Assembly: GCA_900312665.1 (NCBI GenBank)
Contig: ONZQ02000013.1
Coordinates: 1-64,000, forward strand
DNA length: 64,000 nt
Source: Cephalotrichum gorgonifer
Lineage: Eukaryota; Ascomycota; Sordariomycetes; Microascales; Microascaceae
Reading direction: 5' to 3'
The notes beneath the pieces were generated by a model. It did not search any database. It saw only the letters and a list, made by a program, of their open reading frames with translations, and was not told where the DNA came from. The translations under genes and the position numbers were made by a program. Positions 1 to 13,996 of the stretch are shown here, in pieces (the first letter of the stretch is position 1; the number at the start of each line of letters is the position of its first letter).

Positions 1-3000
1 GGGATATTCAGGGTCTGATCAATAGTTTATCACTTTCTGATTGATATAGTTCCTTATCTTGATATATTATATTATGATAATATAGAGTAGTTAAATTTAA
101 ATAAGTTTCCCCTATTTGATACTTTTTATTTATAATATAACTCGGGCTCAAGAAGAGATATAATATCTATTTATTATAAATTCCAATATAAGATTTAATC
201 AGGGATCCAGTATTTAGAAGGGTATTTAGATAATTATAGCTTCTCCTCCTCAGACTCCTCTAAATCAATTTATTAATTCTAAAAGTTATCAGATCGAAAA
301 ATAGAAAAGATATTTGGATATAGAATCTTCCTTATAGTAGGAAACTATAATCAAAAGTTTATAGTAGAGATCAGAGAGCTTATTCTAAGATCTAAAAGGA
401 AAATCTATCAGAGTTAGAATAATTATAAAGATTAAGGAAATTAGGAAGATTAGGAACTTATTAAGGGAAAATAATCACTTAATAATATCCCCTCCCCTAA
501 ATAAACAGAATTCTTATAGATCATTTATTTAAGAGTAATAGATTCAAGGTGATCATATTTCTTTATAGGATTTACTCAGATATACTTTTATTAGATCAAA
601 ATATTCACCTTATTATAGTTATACTTACTATCATTACTAGATTTTACAGATCTCACAGATAACTGATCAATATCCAAGATATTATTATTAGTCCCTTTCT
701 AGCTATTATAGTTAATCCCTAAGATCATTATATTCAGTCTAGATATACTCAGAGAATTATAGCAGGTCTACTTCTAGACTATATTCCTCTCTACTTATTA
801 GGGCTGGTTCTCATCTTGATTAGAGTAAAATATTTACAGATAGCTGATCATTAGCTTCCTTATCTTCAGTATTCTTACTAGAGTCAGACAGTAAGTCTAT
901 CATTCTATCCATTCCTATTAGGAGGGGGAAGATTTCTAAGACTTCATCCTCACTTTCCTACCAGCCTTTTATATACTGATAAAATTTCTTAATATTAGAT
1001 AATAGATATAAACTTAGAAGTAATATCCTATCTATCTCCTTAAGGCAGATAGTCTTCTCTTCAAGTAATAGTTCACTGACTCAGTATAGGCCCTTCTAGC
1101 AGAATTGAAGTTTGTCCTTAGTACTTATACTATTATATCTGATTTTATCAAATAAGAGAACAATATCTCCCCTTTTCAAGGATCTCTTATATATTTTCCT
1201 AGTATTTACTATATCTATCTTATTAACTATATTCTATCAGAATATAATCATCTTAGTGATAGTGGTCTCTATATCCTCCTCTTTCTACTCAAGTATCTGC
1301 AGATATATATATAGGAGTTCTTCTATTATCTAGATCTCATCCCAGTTGATAAGGTGCCAAGTGAGAATATAGATCTCAATTTGGAGGACTGGTTTATATC
1401 TAAACAGGAGATAGAAAGAGGAATAACCAGTAGAGCACTTTATAGTCATTCAGTCAGCAAGGAGGGCTAGATCAAGGTAATCAACCTACCCTTTCTCTTC
1501 AGTATCCCTATACTTAGTAAGGATATTTATAATAATATAATATCCACCTTCTATAATTCCAGCTGCTCTTAGGTTATAGGCAGAAAGGATAATTTACTGT
1601 ACTCTCTATAATAAAATTATATCTTTAAACTCCTCTTTATTTTCAGGCCCTCTGTCTATAATAATAACTATAGAGAGTCTGAAGAAGGTAAATATATACT
1701 TCTTAAAATCTATAGTTATAGGCTTAGCTTTATTATACTTTATAGACTATATAATGATATAGTTGATCAATATATATCAGACTTCAGTAAAGTAGATATA
1801 CTCTCTCTGGCTAGATATATACTGGATATCTATATAGATCTTCAGAAATGGTCTAGAGGTTGTTGATATAAAGGCCTTATCAGCTGGATATTTAAGATTA
1901 TATCTCTGATATTGGAGATATATCTATACTTATCCTTTAATCTATTTATACTATCCTGCCTACTAGTAGTATAGAGATATTATATAGTATATTACTTCCT
2001 GCCCTCGATATCTATTCTGATTATAATATCCTAAAAAGATTATAGATTATTGATTATCATTATCTATAATCCTATATTTATCTATATTATATTCTATCCT
2101 CCTCCAGAGGATATTACTTTCTATATAGAACTTTATAGCCTTCTTATAGAACTGCTTATACTGATATCCTATAAGTTCTAATAGGATCTAAAAGGAAATA
2201 AGGAAATTGATAATATTTCAAGATTCTTCAGATTACTTCCTATATAGTATAGATTCTATATCAATAAAGAAGAGATAGCAGTTGACAAATATATCGAGAT
2301 CCTCTTCTATTTCTCATTATTTGAGATCTTCAGATCCAGGGAGCTTCTATAAAAACATATCTATAATCATATTCTCCTTTCCAGGGATATATTTGATAGT
2401 AAAGTCAAATAGTCAGATATAAGCAATCTAGTATATAATAGCTATATTTAAGATCTCTGAGGAGGCTCTATTAAGCTAATATATAAGTATCTAAGAGTCT
2501 GTCTCAAGGATAAAGAAAATAGCTATAATATAGAATCAGAAGTAGTAGAATATAGCCAGTATAGTACAATATTCCAGCTTGATCTGGTTATATTGGGTCT
2601 CAGTAGAGATCTATATCCTACTATTGAACTAAACTGGATGCCATTTATTATCATTATCAGCTACTTGAGAGATTATTACTCTCTATCCTATTAGGCTTAT
2701 ATCAACTATAATAAAGATAGGCTACTTATATACTTCAATACTGAAGATCTATAAAATAGACTTTATAGAAATCACTATCTTAATAGTATCTATTACTTCT
2801 TACTGATCAATAGTCTATATAAACTTAGTATCTTTCCAGATAAGATCATTAAGGGGTTTACAGAGAATAGTATACTTAGGGACCCAGATATAATAGAAGT
2901 TCATAAGGCTAAGGAATCCCCTGATATCCTTCAGGATAATATATAATAGCTATTTAAGGATCTTCTTGATATTCTATTCTATAAGGGACTGCTATCCTAA

Positions 3001-6000
3001 GCTACAGTAATATCCTACTATATCATAAGAGGCCTTAATCCATTTAGACTTCTCTATCAAGATTATTCTGTAGATAAACTCAATATTGATAAAGGTCTTA
3101 TCAAGATTGACAAGATGCTTATAAATGAATCTTCAAACATCTAGCAGGTCAGATATCTCTATCTCTTTATACCTTCCTTTCAGCCCCTTAATATAAATAT
3201 TATCTAAGTATAGTTCTACTATAAAAGAGATAAGATCTGCTAAAATCTATACTATAATCCTTATAAATTGCTTAACTGTATTTATTGCCCTTTGAGGCAG
3301 GGTACAGAGACAGAGTAGTCTAAGAGGGGAATCAAAGATAGTAAGATCTCTAGATTCCTTATCAAGGGGGATCTGATTATATCCTGAAAAGAGATCAATA
3401 AGGGACAGGACTTAGTACTCTATAGCTTCTTCAGAAAAGACCTCAGCAAATAGTAGTATAAAGATATCTTGAATAGTATAAATATTAGCAGGCTAGTAGT
3501 CGATAATAAGTTAAAAATTCCTATTCTTCTTAGATATCAGGAACACCCTATTCTGATAGGACCTATACCCTCTCTCCAGAATTCCCTTCTTTATTCTTTC
3601 TTATAGGATATTGATCATCATCTAGTATAACCCTATAGCCACTCTGATACTAGATATCTACTATACTTTATAAGATATCATTTTGATCTTCTATAGTAGG
3701 GCTACTGAATCCCAGATCCTTCTAATATAATCCCAGTCCCAGGCAAGGGCCTCCTCTCAGTTGGTTATAATCACTATAAAGAGCTTGGCCTCTGCTCTTA
3801 TTATCAGTCCTATATTTACAATAAGCTACTCTATTTATTCTGGAGTAAGCCTACTCCCCTTCATTAATCTTGAGAATTGAGGAATAATATATCCTATAAA
3901 TTCTCTCTCAATATAGTAGATCTTGATCTCCTCCTAGGCCTTCTCCTTCTATATCAGATCTCCTTCAGGAGTTATCCTATCAGAGGGGATATCATCTTGG
4001 GGGTAAATCTTCTTTACTTTCGACTTATATAGTATCATAATATCTACTACTATAACTTATCTCTCCTTATAGCTTATCTGATATCTATTTCTCTTTATCC
4101 TCAATATTCTTTAGAAGAGATAGATCAGATCCTTTTCTTCCTATATCAAGATAGTATCCCTGACTAGTCTAAAGTCAAAGTACTTTTCTATAATCCTACT
4201 ATATATATCTCTTTAAGCAGTTAATATATATACTACTTCTACAATATTATATAGTACTTCAAACTCAATATTCTTATTATTATCTAGTTGATCAATAATT
4301 TACTAAGATATATCTATTCCTAGGGCTTTCCTCACTATTATCTTACTAATATTATTTAATAATAGATAGAAGGAGGTTTTACTGGCTAGATTCCTCTATC
4401 AGCTTTTCCCAGCTCCAGTATATAGATAGGGGGTACTAGTAGTAGTATGATCATTTAGATATTAGTAAACTATATCTCAGTAAAGATAGATCTATCAGGT
4501 CGGTTATAGTTAAAGTTAAATTGAGAGATATATAAGAAAGGTATTCTAAGAAGGAGAGATATAGTAAGCTTTTCTCAGCTGACTACCTATATTTAGATAG
4601 AGAGTAAGTACCTATCAATCTAAACTATAGTCTTAGCAGTTCTCTTAGACAGGATCAGATCTCTACTAGTAAAGGATATCAGATTACTATATAGACTAGT
4701 CTCCTATAGGATGCTATTATAAAGGTAATATTCTTTATTTAATAATACAACTTCAGCTCTAATATCGACCAATCTGATAATATCCTGATTAATATTGCTT
4801 CTAAATTTAATCTTGATATAAGATATAAACTGAGATAGAGTAAGATAATCTAATTTATTATCTCTCCTAATAGAATAAACTCCTATTTATTTACTAAGTA
4901 GAGTTAAGTAAGATTGAGTACTGATTAATGATCTATATAGGTCCTTATCTGGACTGCCTAATCGATCATCTCTGGCAGTAATCTTAAGAAATTCAGTAAC
5001 TAGGATAGCTATTTCTTTATATTCAGTAGAATTATAGGGACTTAAGGTAATAGCAAAGACTATATTGACAGATATATCCTTGGATTAGCTTCTTACTTCT
5101 GCTTTTATTAGGGTAGGCTAATCAAGCTTAATTATAATGATATTATCTTTCTGGTTATAAATCTTTTACTGATATCAGGCTATAACTTCCAGAGAGACTT
5201 TAAGCAGATCTCTTATTATAATAGCAAGCTTGATATTAAGTAAATAATCACTAATCTTATTTGTAATTATAATTGCAGATTTATAAGCTAAATCCTCCTT
5301 TTCCTTATTAATCTCTTCTTTATTTTCAGATATTATTTCTACTATCTGAGAAAGAGATTCCTTAGATTAAATAACCCTACTAGATCTAGACTTAGGCCCC
5401 TATACTGGCTCCAAGTCACTATCTTTCTCTCTCTCTCTATCATCTCTGAATCCTCCTACTTCTTTACTATTAACTCTAGCTCATTTGAAGATAGTACTAA
5501 TATTGTACTCGCTAAGCTCTTCGATCTCTTCAGTTCCTTCAGTTCCCCCACCAAGTACCCAGTTATATCTCTTAGCTGAAGAAGAATAAGAGATAAATGA
5601 GATACTAGAGCTTATACCGGGGATATTGTTCCCAGCTATATCTCTCTAGGCAGTATCTTTATACTTGAAGTCAGCTACAGCCCCAGAGATATAGCTTATT
5701 TCAAGTTCAGAGATTCTCAATCACTGAGCCTTCTTATTATCCTATATATAATACAGACTATTGATCAACCTTATCACTATATCCCAGGCATACTCTCCGG
5801 GATTTATATCTTACCCAAGGCTATTATAAACCTTCTGATAACCCTAAGTTCCTGGTATACCCTCTCAGAGCTGAAGGAAGATGATAATAAATTCTCAGAA
5901 GGGTATCTGAGTATCTCTGAGTATATATAAGATAGAGACTAGTATCTATATAAACCGATCTGGGCTATAAATATTATAGATCCCAATAGTCAGCAATATC

Positions 6001-8100
6001 CCCACTGATATATAAGATAACATCCTTTTATATCTGTCCTTTTTTTCTATATAATCACTACAGCTATACTGCTCCTGATAATATCAACAGATTATATCCT
6101 TTATATAGACTATATTGATATCGAATACAGGGAGATAATTACTATTATTATCTGATTAATGATAGAGGTTAGCTTCGATAGTAGAGATAAATCTATTAGG
6201 GCTAGAGAAGCAGACTTAGTACCCTTACATTCTCCTGCAGTTATCAGATACCTAAGAAGAAGTAATCCTTATATTCTAGCAGTTAAATACTTCAGCTATC
6301 TTGATATTATTTACTTATATCTTCTTTATATAGTTAAGGGTTATTATATAGTTGATCAATAGGATCTTAATTTATTCAGTAAGTTAGTCTACTATAGTAG
6401 TATTCGAGGCTACTAGAGCCAGGGTAGGGATTATAGAGGGGATTCTCTTAATAGCTTAGATATTGATTAATAAACTACTAGCAGTAGAAGTCAGTTAGTA
6501 AAGGATAGTCTTCAGTCTCAGAGGCAGTAAGCTATTATCAGAATCAGATTTAGAGTTAGTACTAAGCCCAGTTATCATACTTCTCCTAGATATTCCTCTA
6601 GCCTAGCTATATCAAGTAGCCTTCTTAATAAATATAATTATCTTATCTATAGGCTTCTTTTAGATATTATCTATTAAAGTGGCAGTAAGGAGATATATAT
6701 TACTAAGTATAGTAGATTAAATAAAGTTAAGGAGATCTATCTGTCTCTGATCCTCAGAGACCTATTCAGAATACTTCTTTAGCAAGATCTCCTACTATCA
6801 GATCTACTAAATAATATCTTCCCAGTCATCACTATCTAACTAATTGATATATAGATACTTATACTTCTTATCATACTTAGCTCTCCTTTAGAAGGAATCT
6901 CTGTTATATTCTTCCTTAAAGAGTATCTTCAGTTCCTCCCAGATCTTTATCTTAATCATTATCTTCTTAAAGCTATCCTAAATTGGCCCTAGAGACTTAG
7001 GGACTATCCTTCTGAAAATATATAGGATCTTCTTATCGATCTACTTATAGAAACAGGCTAGCTGATCTGCTTTTTTATAATAAGATAATATATCTTTATC
7101 AGAGAAGATCAGCAGGATATTATCCTTTATAGTAAGGAGGCTCTCTATCTTACTCTTTATAATATCACCCTTATATTTCACTATCTCAATAGATAGTTGA
7201 GTAGCTGGGATAGATTTCTTAGTAGCTATCTGAACAATCAGAATAGATATTTCAGATAGGGGTATAGTAGGTATAGAGGCTGTAGAGATAGATTAAGAAG
7301 ATATTCAGCTAGCTTCAGGGGGGGCAAATGATAGCAGATAGAGATATAAGCTAAGTAAGATTTCTATTATTTATCAAGGGGCTGCTAGGCTGACTGATAA
7401 TATAGCAGTATTACTAGTTCTTTTTATATAGAGGATTATTATCAGAGAGAATATTCATTATCCCTTCAGTATAAATAGAGAGCTATCTATTCAGTTCTTT
7501 ATTAATTGATCCTTACTGCCTTTTTTTCTTTATAGCCCCTACAGTAACTACTATAAAGATATAGAGGAGGACCTCATCCTAATAATTCAAGATGATCTTC
7601 ACTATCTTATAGATCACTGGCGATACCTTTAACAAAAGCAGTATCTATAATATCAAGATAAGGATAAGAACTATAGTTTCCCTATATTGAGAGAATAATA
7701 AGAGTAACCCTGTCAGCACTGACAGAGATCACTGGAGATTAATATTATCAAATTTAGCTATATAGGGATTCAGATCTCTCGGTAATTACCCTTGATAATA
7801 ACTCTCATCAGCAGATTATTAGTTAATATAAGATCTCTTAATTAAAGAATTTACTAGCTAGATAAATTCAGTTTATTGAGGGCTGATATCCTAGGTATAC
7901 CCCCTAGATCATTCAGTTGGAGGGCTTCTTATTCTCAATCTCATCCTTACTACTCTCCTACTTTGCCAGGGTATTATCTGATCTATCTATTTATTGATCT
8001 CTAATAAGTTATTAAGTTATTATAATTATTAGATTAGTAGTAAACTTAGTTATAGTCATTGCCTTTAATTCGATCGTTTAAGTTATCGGAATCCCCTATA
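1..8100 (-). mobile_element. RIP-degraded Ty3/gypsy retrotransposon (left end outside window)
   Basis: Reading the minus strand shows gypsy pol domains in order, broken by many stops: RT palm (LFSGYNQIPLDKESRD at about 3350-3405; LPQRAINTVKQF about 3250-3300; the degraded active site LYLDNIYIKG about 3184-3215), RNase H (ETQYNQIKLE about 2575-2605; FILETDS about 2489-2510) and integrase (IIIDRGPEN about 1638-1665; C-terminal TWHLINWDEI about 1331-1362). Gag and protease would lie roughly at 4.2-8 kb but I could not place them. The sequence is very AT-rich with nearly all loss in CpA/TpG, the RIP signature. I found no LTR pair, so the right boundary (about 8.1 kb) is a guess from the change in composition. 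It encodes nothing functional. Element class is secure; limits are not. Confidence 0.85.
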
Positions 8101-8700
8101 ACCATATAGGATATATAGGTATATATCCTATAGGCTACCCTTATCCAATAGTCACTTATTGAATTGGGATTCCGGGCTAGTGTACTAGATAAGGTGATAT
8201 AGGGGAACCCAGTATCAGGATTCTAATTCCAATAGGATCTCTCTAACAGTGTAAGCTCGGGATAAGCTTATATCTACTTGCAGATAGCTACCTATACTAG
8301 ACAAGTGAACCAGTAGAGCCTCAGCCTTGAGGCTCGGGATCCGAGTTGCTGTATAGTTGATCAATAATCTATATAGCTCTTAGATCATCAGGTCAAGGGG
8401 GCAGGTTGCAGGAGGCCATCAAAGCTGCAAGTCTTCAAGTGAGAGTTATTTAGAATTGAGGTCACATCCTCAGAACCGATACTGTAATCCCAGGCTCATA
8501 TACAAGCTGAATAATCGGGTCCTCGAACAAAAATGAAGTATTTTCCTTGGTCAACTATCTCCCCTGAACAAAACGAGAGCCTCTTCAGCCTTAAGTACCA
8601 AAATCAAAGGAATTGATACGAGTCAGGGGGGGGTCCCTGGCCTCTGGGCCGGTTCCACCGAGCTGCTGTGCCAGGTCCAATCAGACTTTCCACCCTGCCC
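8100..8700. other. Non-coding spacer with a GC-richer island between two gypsy relics
   Basis: No gene seen. Around 8107-8135 there is a hairpin made of ATAGGATATAT, a 4-base loop and its perfect inverted copy. From about 8385 to 8705 the composition changes abruptly to balanced base content with normal CA/TG dinucleotides, unlike the RIP-mutated DNA on both sides. The island stops exactly where a plus-strand RT fragment begins at about 8706. It could be an LTR fragment, captured single-copy DNA, or a third insertion; I found no second copy in the window. Confidence 0.5.
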
Positions 8701-11454
8701 CACCTCAATACTATATAGTTTACTTAGATGATATTATAGTTTTCTCTCTAACTTATAATAATTATATTACTGATCTGAGATAGGTTGTAGAGTATCTGAA
8801 ATCATCAGAGCTCTACTTGAAACTGCCTAAGTACTATTTCTATCAGGAGTCAGTAGACTTCCTTGATTTTATTATAATCTATAAGAGGATCAAGATAGAT
8901 CTGGCTAGGGTGTAAGCTATTGTAGATTAGCTAGAGCCTATATTCTACCAGGAGATACAGGTATTCCTGGGATTTATAAACTTCTATTAGAAGTTCATCT
9001 AGGACTACTCTAAGTATATAGTGCCTATCATCAGGCTCCTTAAAGGGAATATCAATAGGATCAAGTATAGGGCTTTTGAGTAGCCAGAAGAAGCAGTGAG
9101 AGCTTTCTAGATCTTGAAGGATAGATTTATAAGAGCTCTGATCCTAAGGTACTGGGAGTAGGGATATCCTATCTATATAGAAACCGATATATCGATGTTT
9201 ACAGTTGCTGATATTCTCTTATAGATAATAGAAGGGAAATAGTACTCTATAGTATTCTAATCTTATAAGTTATCAGAGATAGAGTATAGGTAGGCTACAG
9301 GCTAATAGGAGTTGCTGGCTATCATCGAATCCCTTAAGCACTGGTATCAGTTTCTTGAGGATAGAGAGCCTTTTATAGTCCTTATAGACTACCAAGCCCT
9401 CAAGGGGGTAATATAAGCCTAGGCAAGGGATCTCCGAGGGAGACTTACTAGATAGATATATTATTTATCAATCTTTGATTTTAAGATCGAATATCACTTA
9501 GAGATTATAAACCCAGTAGATCTGATCTCAAGGAGGCCTGATTATACTGAGAGGTAGATTAAATACTGAGGGGTTACTGAGGATCTAGCTTATAAGCTAT
9601 AGCTGAACTTGCTTAATGAAGCCTCTGTAGTTCTGATTTACTAGGTAGACTTGGTCTCTATAGTTTAGAAGAAGATCTATCTTGCAGGCAATCTGCTAGA
9701 TATTGAGGGTCAGATAGTCCAGGTAGCTTTATCTAGTTAAATAGTAGCTGTTAACTCTATTACCCTCAAGTATAAGAGATACCGGGGGTACTAAGCTTAG
9801 GATCTTATTATCGATCTATCAGATTCCAGTTATTCTCAGAATTGGGCTAGATTATAAGCCCGGGAATATATATATGATTATATAAGCTATAAGTTGTAGA
9901 GTTTTATCTCTAGTACTATGATCACAGTGATAACTCAAGGAGCTACTGAACTCCAGAGCTGAGATAGAGATATGATCCCTAATTTATCTGCAACTGCTTA
10001 CTAAGTGGAGGATTCGCCTCTAGAAGAGATCTCAGATAGAGCTGGGAGCCTGATTTATAACCAGCACCTCCTATATTCTATATCAAGAGAGCTGGCCTAG
10101 AATAAAATAATATAGATCTCTGAGATATCAGAAGAGCTCAGATAATAAGTGCCCTGTCTGCAGTAGGTGGACTTGATCTGTTGGGCTCTGATCAGCAAGC
10201 TTAAGAAGGAGGGAGCTAGAATAATAAAGGGTAGATACTATTTAGCACTAGATAGTATACTCCTATTCAGAGACTATCTGATTATATCTAACAAAGGGAT
10301 ATTATAAGCTGAGCTCCTCTATATATACTATAATAACCCTTAAACAGGGTATATAGGCAGGAACTGGACAGTAGAGCTACTATACCGGAAGTTCCACTAG
10401 GAGGGTATAGAAGGAGATATATAGCAGTATACTAAGATCTGTAAGGTCTGTCAGGGTATCTATAAGTCGAGATATAAGCTCTATAGAGAGCTCTAAATAC
10501 TTCCTCTTCCTGAGTATCCTTTCTAGGAAATCAGTATTGATTTTATTATAGGTCTGCTAGAGAGCTCAGACTCTAATAGCAGGACTTTTGATATTATTTT
10601 AGTGATTATATATCAATATATATAAATAGAGCTATTTATCCTAACTATCAGGACCCTTCAGGCTCCTGATTTCGCCTATATTCTCTATAAGCAGCTAGAA
10701 TACTGATTTAGGTCCCCTAGTGATATTATAAGTGACTAGGATAAGCTGTTTACTAGCTAATTCTAGACCGACTTTTATAAAGAAAGATAGATTAAATATC
10801 AATTGTCGATAGTATAGTATCCTGAGATCGATAGGATGAATAAGAGATCTTACTTAGATATCAAGAGAATTCTCAGGATCATCTATATAGAGTAGCCAGA
10901 GCAGTAGGCTATAGAATTCTCTAGTATAGAGTTTGTATTTAATAATATTATAAATTCTACCCTGGGGATCTCCCCTTATAAGGCCTTATATAGCTATTAT
11001 CCTAGATTTATAGACTTCATTATAGAACAGCTAGTATCTAAGATACAGGGTATCACTAAATGACTAGTCAGAATATACTAATTACAATTATATATAGAAG
11101 TCTACTGAGAATAAGCTATAATTAGCTAGCAGAAATATTATAATTTATACTATATATCTATAGAGTATAAGATTGAAGATTAGATAGGGCTATCTACTAA
11201 GAACTTTAAATTTAAGAAGAGCTAATAGAAGTTAATATCTATAGCTCTTAAGATGAAGGTTCTCTAGTATATTGGAAATCAGATCTATCAAATAAGATTC
11301 TTAAAAAAATATAATTATATATATATAGTATTTTATATAGCTCTGATCAAATTATAGAGAATTCAGAAAGGGGAGTTAGCCAGATAGTCAGAGAAGGATC
11401 TTCTAGAGCTTGAAGAGGAGCCCGAGGACTAGGAGGCTGAGGAGATACTGGCCT

Positions 11455-11462
11455 ATAATAAG
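11455..11462. repeat. Left 8-bp target-site duplication of the MULE
   Basis: ATAATAAG directly precedes the left terminal inverted repeat; an identical copy follows the right one at 13997-14004. It lies within the chromodomain codons of the gypsy element. Confidence 0.92.
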
Positions 11463-11613
11463 GGGACTTGCTAGGTACCACACCGGACTGACTCCGTACC
11501 GCACCATTACATAAGAAAATTTTGATGACTAAAATTAGAGTACATTGACGACCTGCCCCACTGTAAATTCTATGTACAGAGAAGTACCAAATCTCCATGA
11601 GGGGTCCAGCCTA
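11463..11613. repeat. Left terminal inverted repeat of the MULE
   Basis: About 151 bases, the reverse complement of 13846-13996 with a handful of mismatches (for instance GGACTGACT against GGACAGACT, and CCGCACC against CCACACC). The transposase stop codon (11611-11613) sits at its inner edge. Confidence 0.9.
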
Positions 11614-13734
11614 CAGCTGTACATTAATATCAGTGACCTCATCCATCGCAACTAGCATCTCGTCCATCAGCCCCTCAAATGGACTGCTTAATTTGCCCAA
11701 TTCGCTTGAATCTGCAGTGTTCTCGATTCGATTTGAATTGATTACCTCAGTGCCTTCGGCAGTATCGTTCCCGGTATGATAGACTGCCTGTTGGGAGGCT
11801 CGCGGTGCCACTGTTCCCGCTACGTATGTATCCTTGTCTGTAGTAGCTGCTATACCCTGCTGCGATTCGATGCGTTCTTGTGACTCGATGATCTCGAATT
11901 GGGAGGGATCGTGGCGTGTGCTTGTAGCTCCTCGAGGAGTCTGCGATGCAAGAGCTCCTTTAGGGCGCCCTTTGCTAGCAACAATCCGTGGAGCGAGGAC
12001 GGGCGTATACTGCTGAGCATCGTCAGGATCGGCATCGCGTTTCTATCGCCAAAAGAGATGGAAGAGGGCTAGTTCGAGTGGCTTCTTCGTCGTCATATGC
12101 TCCCAAATAGTGTGGATGTAAGGGATACCGTGAGTCGTTTGGATCGTACATGTATATGGGCCCTGAGGCGGCTGGGGCGGCTGCTTCTTTGAAAGCTGTC
12201 GTATGCTCTTGAGGACCTCTGTGATAGCTGCTGGTGATATATGCTCGCGTATATGATCGAAGAGAAATCTATTGGCCTCAAGGAAGATGCTATTCCGGGC
12301 CCGATTCCTCTCGTTTGCAATCCTATCCCTCTGATCTATCCAGAACTGTTGAAGCTGCTGAAAGACACTCTTGAGATCGCCTGTTGAGCATAGAAGGTGC
12401 TTCTTCATTGCAGTATGAGATGCTTCGACAGCTGAGGTAGTATGATAGCCGAAATGCTGCTTCCTGTTGATGAGATAGGCTACAACTTGATGCTTGTATG
12501 GGTCCATCTATGTCTTCATTGCGTAGGATATAGCAAGCTTGCTGTTTGGTGTGCTCTCGAAGGCCTTGAAAGCTGCGAGATTCTGCTCAAATGAGACCTC
12601 ATCTGGGCTCGAAACTAGGGTCTCCTATGACCCTAGGAACTTCCTGAAGCTCTCATCTCGTATGTATCGGTTCCCGAACCCTGGCTGGCCCTCTATCCTT
12701 GTAGCTTTAGGGAAGAACTTCTTTGTGTTTGCGAGGATATTTATCGAGATGTGCCAGTGGCAGAGAAGCCGATCAATGCTAGAAAAAGCGGGATGCTCAG
12801 TGAGAGCATTGAGGTATGCCTTATCTCGGTCTGTGAGGATGATTCGAGGTAGAATAATCGAGTGCTCCTGTATGATTCTGTAGAGCTGACGGAGGGCCCA
12901 GGTATAGTCCGGCTTTGATTCTCCGCTTAGGAAAATGATCGCGATTTGGAAGGAGTGTTTTGTATTCGTAATGCCTACAAGATTAAGGAGTGGTATATTG
13001 AACCGGTTAGTCTTGTATGTACAGTCAAGAAGAAGGATCTCAGGGTAGTCTCGATAGATTGCGATACTCTCTTGAGCAGCGATGAAGAGATGTGTGATGT
13101 GGCCTTCGCTATCAGTTTTGTAGGCACTGAAGTATTCAGTACAATTGGAAACCCGAGATATGAGCTACTCTGTAGGTGATTTTCCGGCTAGCTCTTCGTG
13201 GCGATGCTGAGCTAGGAGATTGGCGATATCTCGTGGGATAACTGAACAGAATGAGGCCTTTTTCTGGTGTAGATTAGAGAGTATCTGGACAGGCTTATTC
13301 CCAGCCTGCTACAGCTCGATAATATCATCATGATAGGGCTGAAGAATAGCTCCTCGATACTTCGGGAAAGCAGAGATGCCGAGTATGTCATGTGTGTGCC
13401 TTGAATGATCACCTTGGATGGCCTCGATAGCCCAGCTTTCAGGCTTCCCAGGGACTCTCTTAGCAGCAATTTGGAATGGGTATGAGGTCTTCTGTGAGGC
13501 TGTTTTGCGCTGCTTATCTTCGTGGGTATCCTTAGCTCGACCTTCGCGTGGTTTGCTGCCTTTAGAATATGTGTAGACAGCTCGATTCGGGGTGATTGCG
13601 TTGGGTCGTTTTGTGAGGGTTGAGAGGGTATAGCCGGCGGTGCGGGTAGCTTTATGGAGTGCATTTTCGGCTGCATTTAGGGACGGGAAGGTCTGCCCTA
13701 TTAAAGGGTGTATAGGAGCAGCTTCAGATGCCAT
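11611..13734 (-). pseudogene. MULE transposase with five in-frame TAG stops
   Basis: A single frame runs from ATG at 13734 to the stop at 11611 (about 708 codons) without frameshift. It holds an N-terminal FAR1/WRKY-GCM1-like DNA-binding region (13.3-13.7 kb) and the MULE DDE core: first Asp in PEILLLDCTYKTNRFNIPLL (about 12980-13045), second Asp in PRIILTDRDKAYL and the conserved LLCHWHISIN (about 12735-12850). A SWIM-side block HFGYHTTSAVEASH follows at about 12420-12470, with a Gln-rich C-terminus. Five in-frame stops (13309-13311, 13165-13167, 12625-12627, 12508-12510, 12043-12045) are all TAG, as expected from CAG or TGG by CpA-to-TpA change. It cannot make full-length transposase, but is otherwise remarkably intact. 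Confidence 0.92.
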
Positions 13735-13845
13735 CGAGGGCGCTGTTTGAGCTGTTTGAGGGGTGTAGATATTATGATATCAAGGATGAGGTTGGGTTTG
13801 TGGACAGAGGGAAAGATAGGCAGATTTGGGATTGAGTGGGCCTAA

Positions 13846-13996
13846 TAGGCTAGACCCCTCATGGAGATTTGGTACTTCTCTGTACATAGAATTTACAGTG
13901 GGGCAGGTCGTCAATGTACTCTAATTTTAGTCATCAAAATTTTCTTATGTAATGGTGTGGTACGGAGTCTGTCCGGTGTGGTACCTAGCAAGTCCC
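13846..13996. repeat. Right terminal inverted repeat of the MULE
   Basis: Inverted partner of 11463-11613, ending with CAAGTCCC at 13996 immediately before the second ATAATAAG. Transcription of the minus-strand transposase (start 13734) would begin within or just after this repeat. Confidence 0.9.

Larger units (their letters stand above)
11463..13996 (-). mobile_element. MULE (Mutator-like) DNA transposon, complete ends
   Basis: The two ends are terminal inverted repeats of about 151 bases (11463-11613 and 13846-13996) that begin GGGACTTGCTAGGTACCACA and differ at only a few positions. They are flanked by the perfect 8-base duplication ATAATAAG. The element is 2534 bases and carries one transposase reading frame on the minus strand. 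Base composition is close to that of ordinary fungal coding DNA, in contrast with the AT-rich gypsy host. It therefore entered after most of the RIP of the host, or has escaped most RIP itself. MULEs usually make 8-10 base duplications, which fits. Confidence 0.93.
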
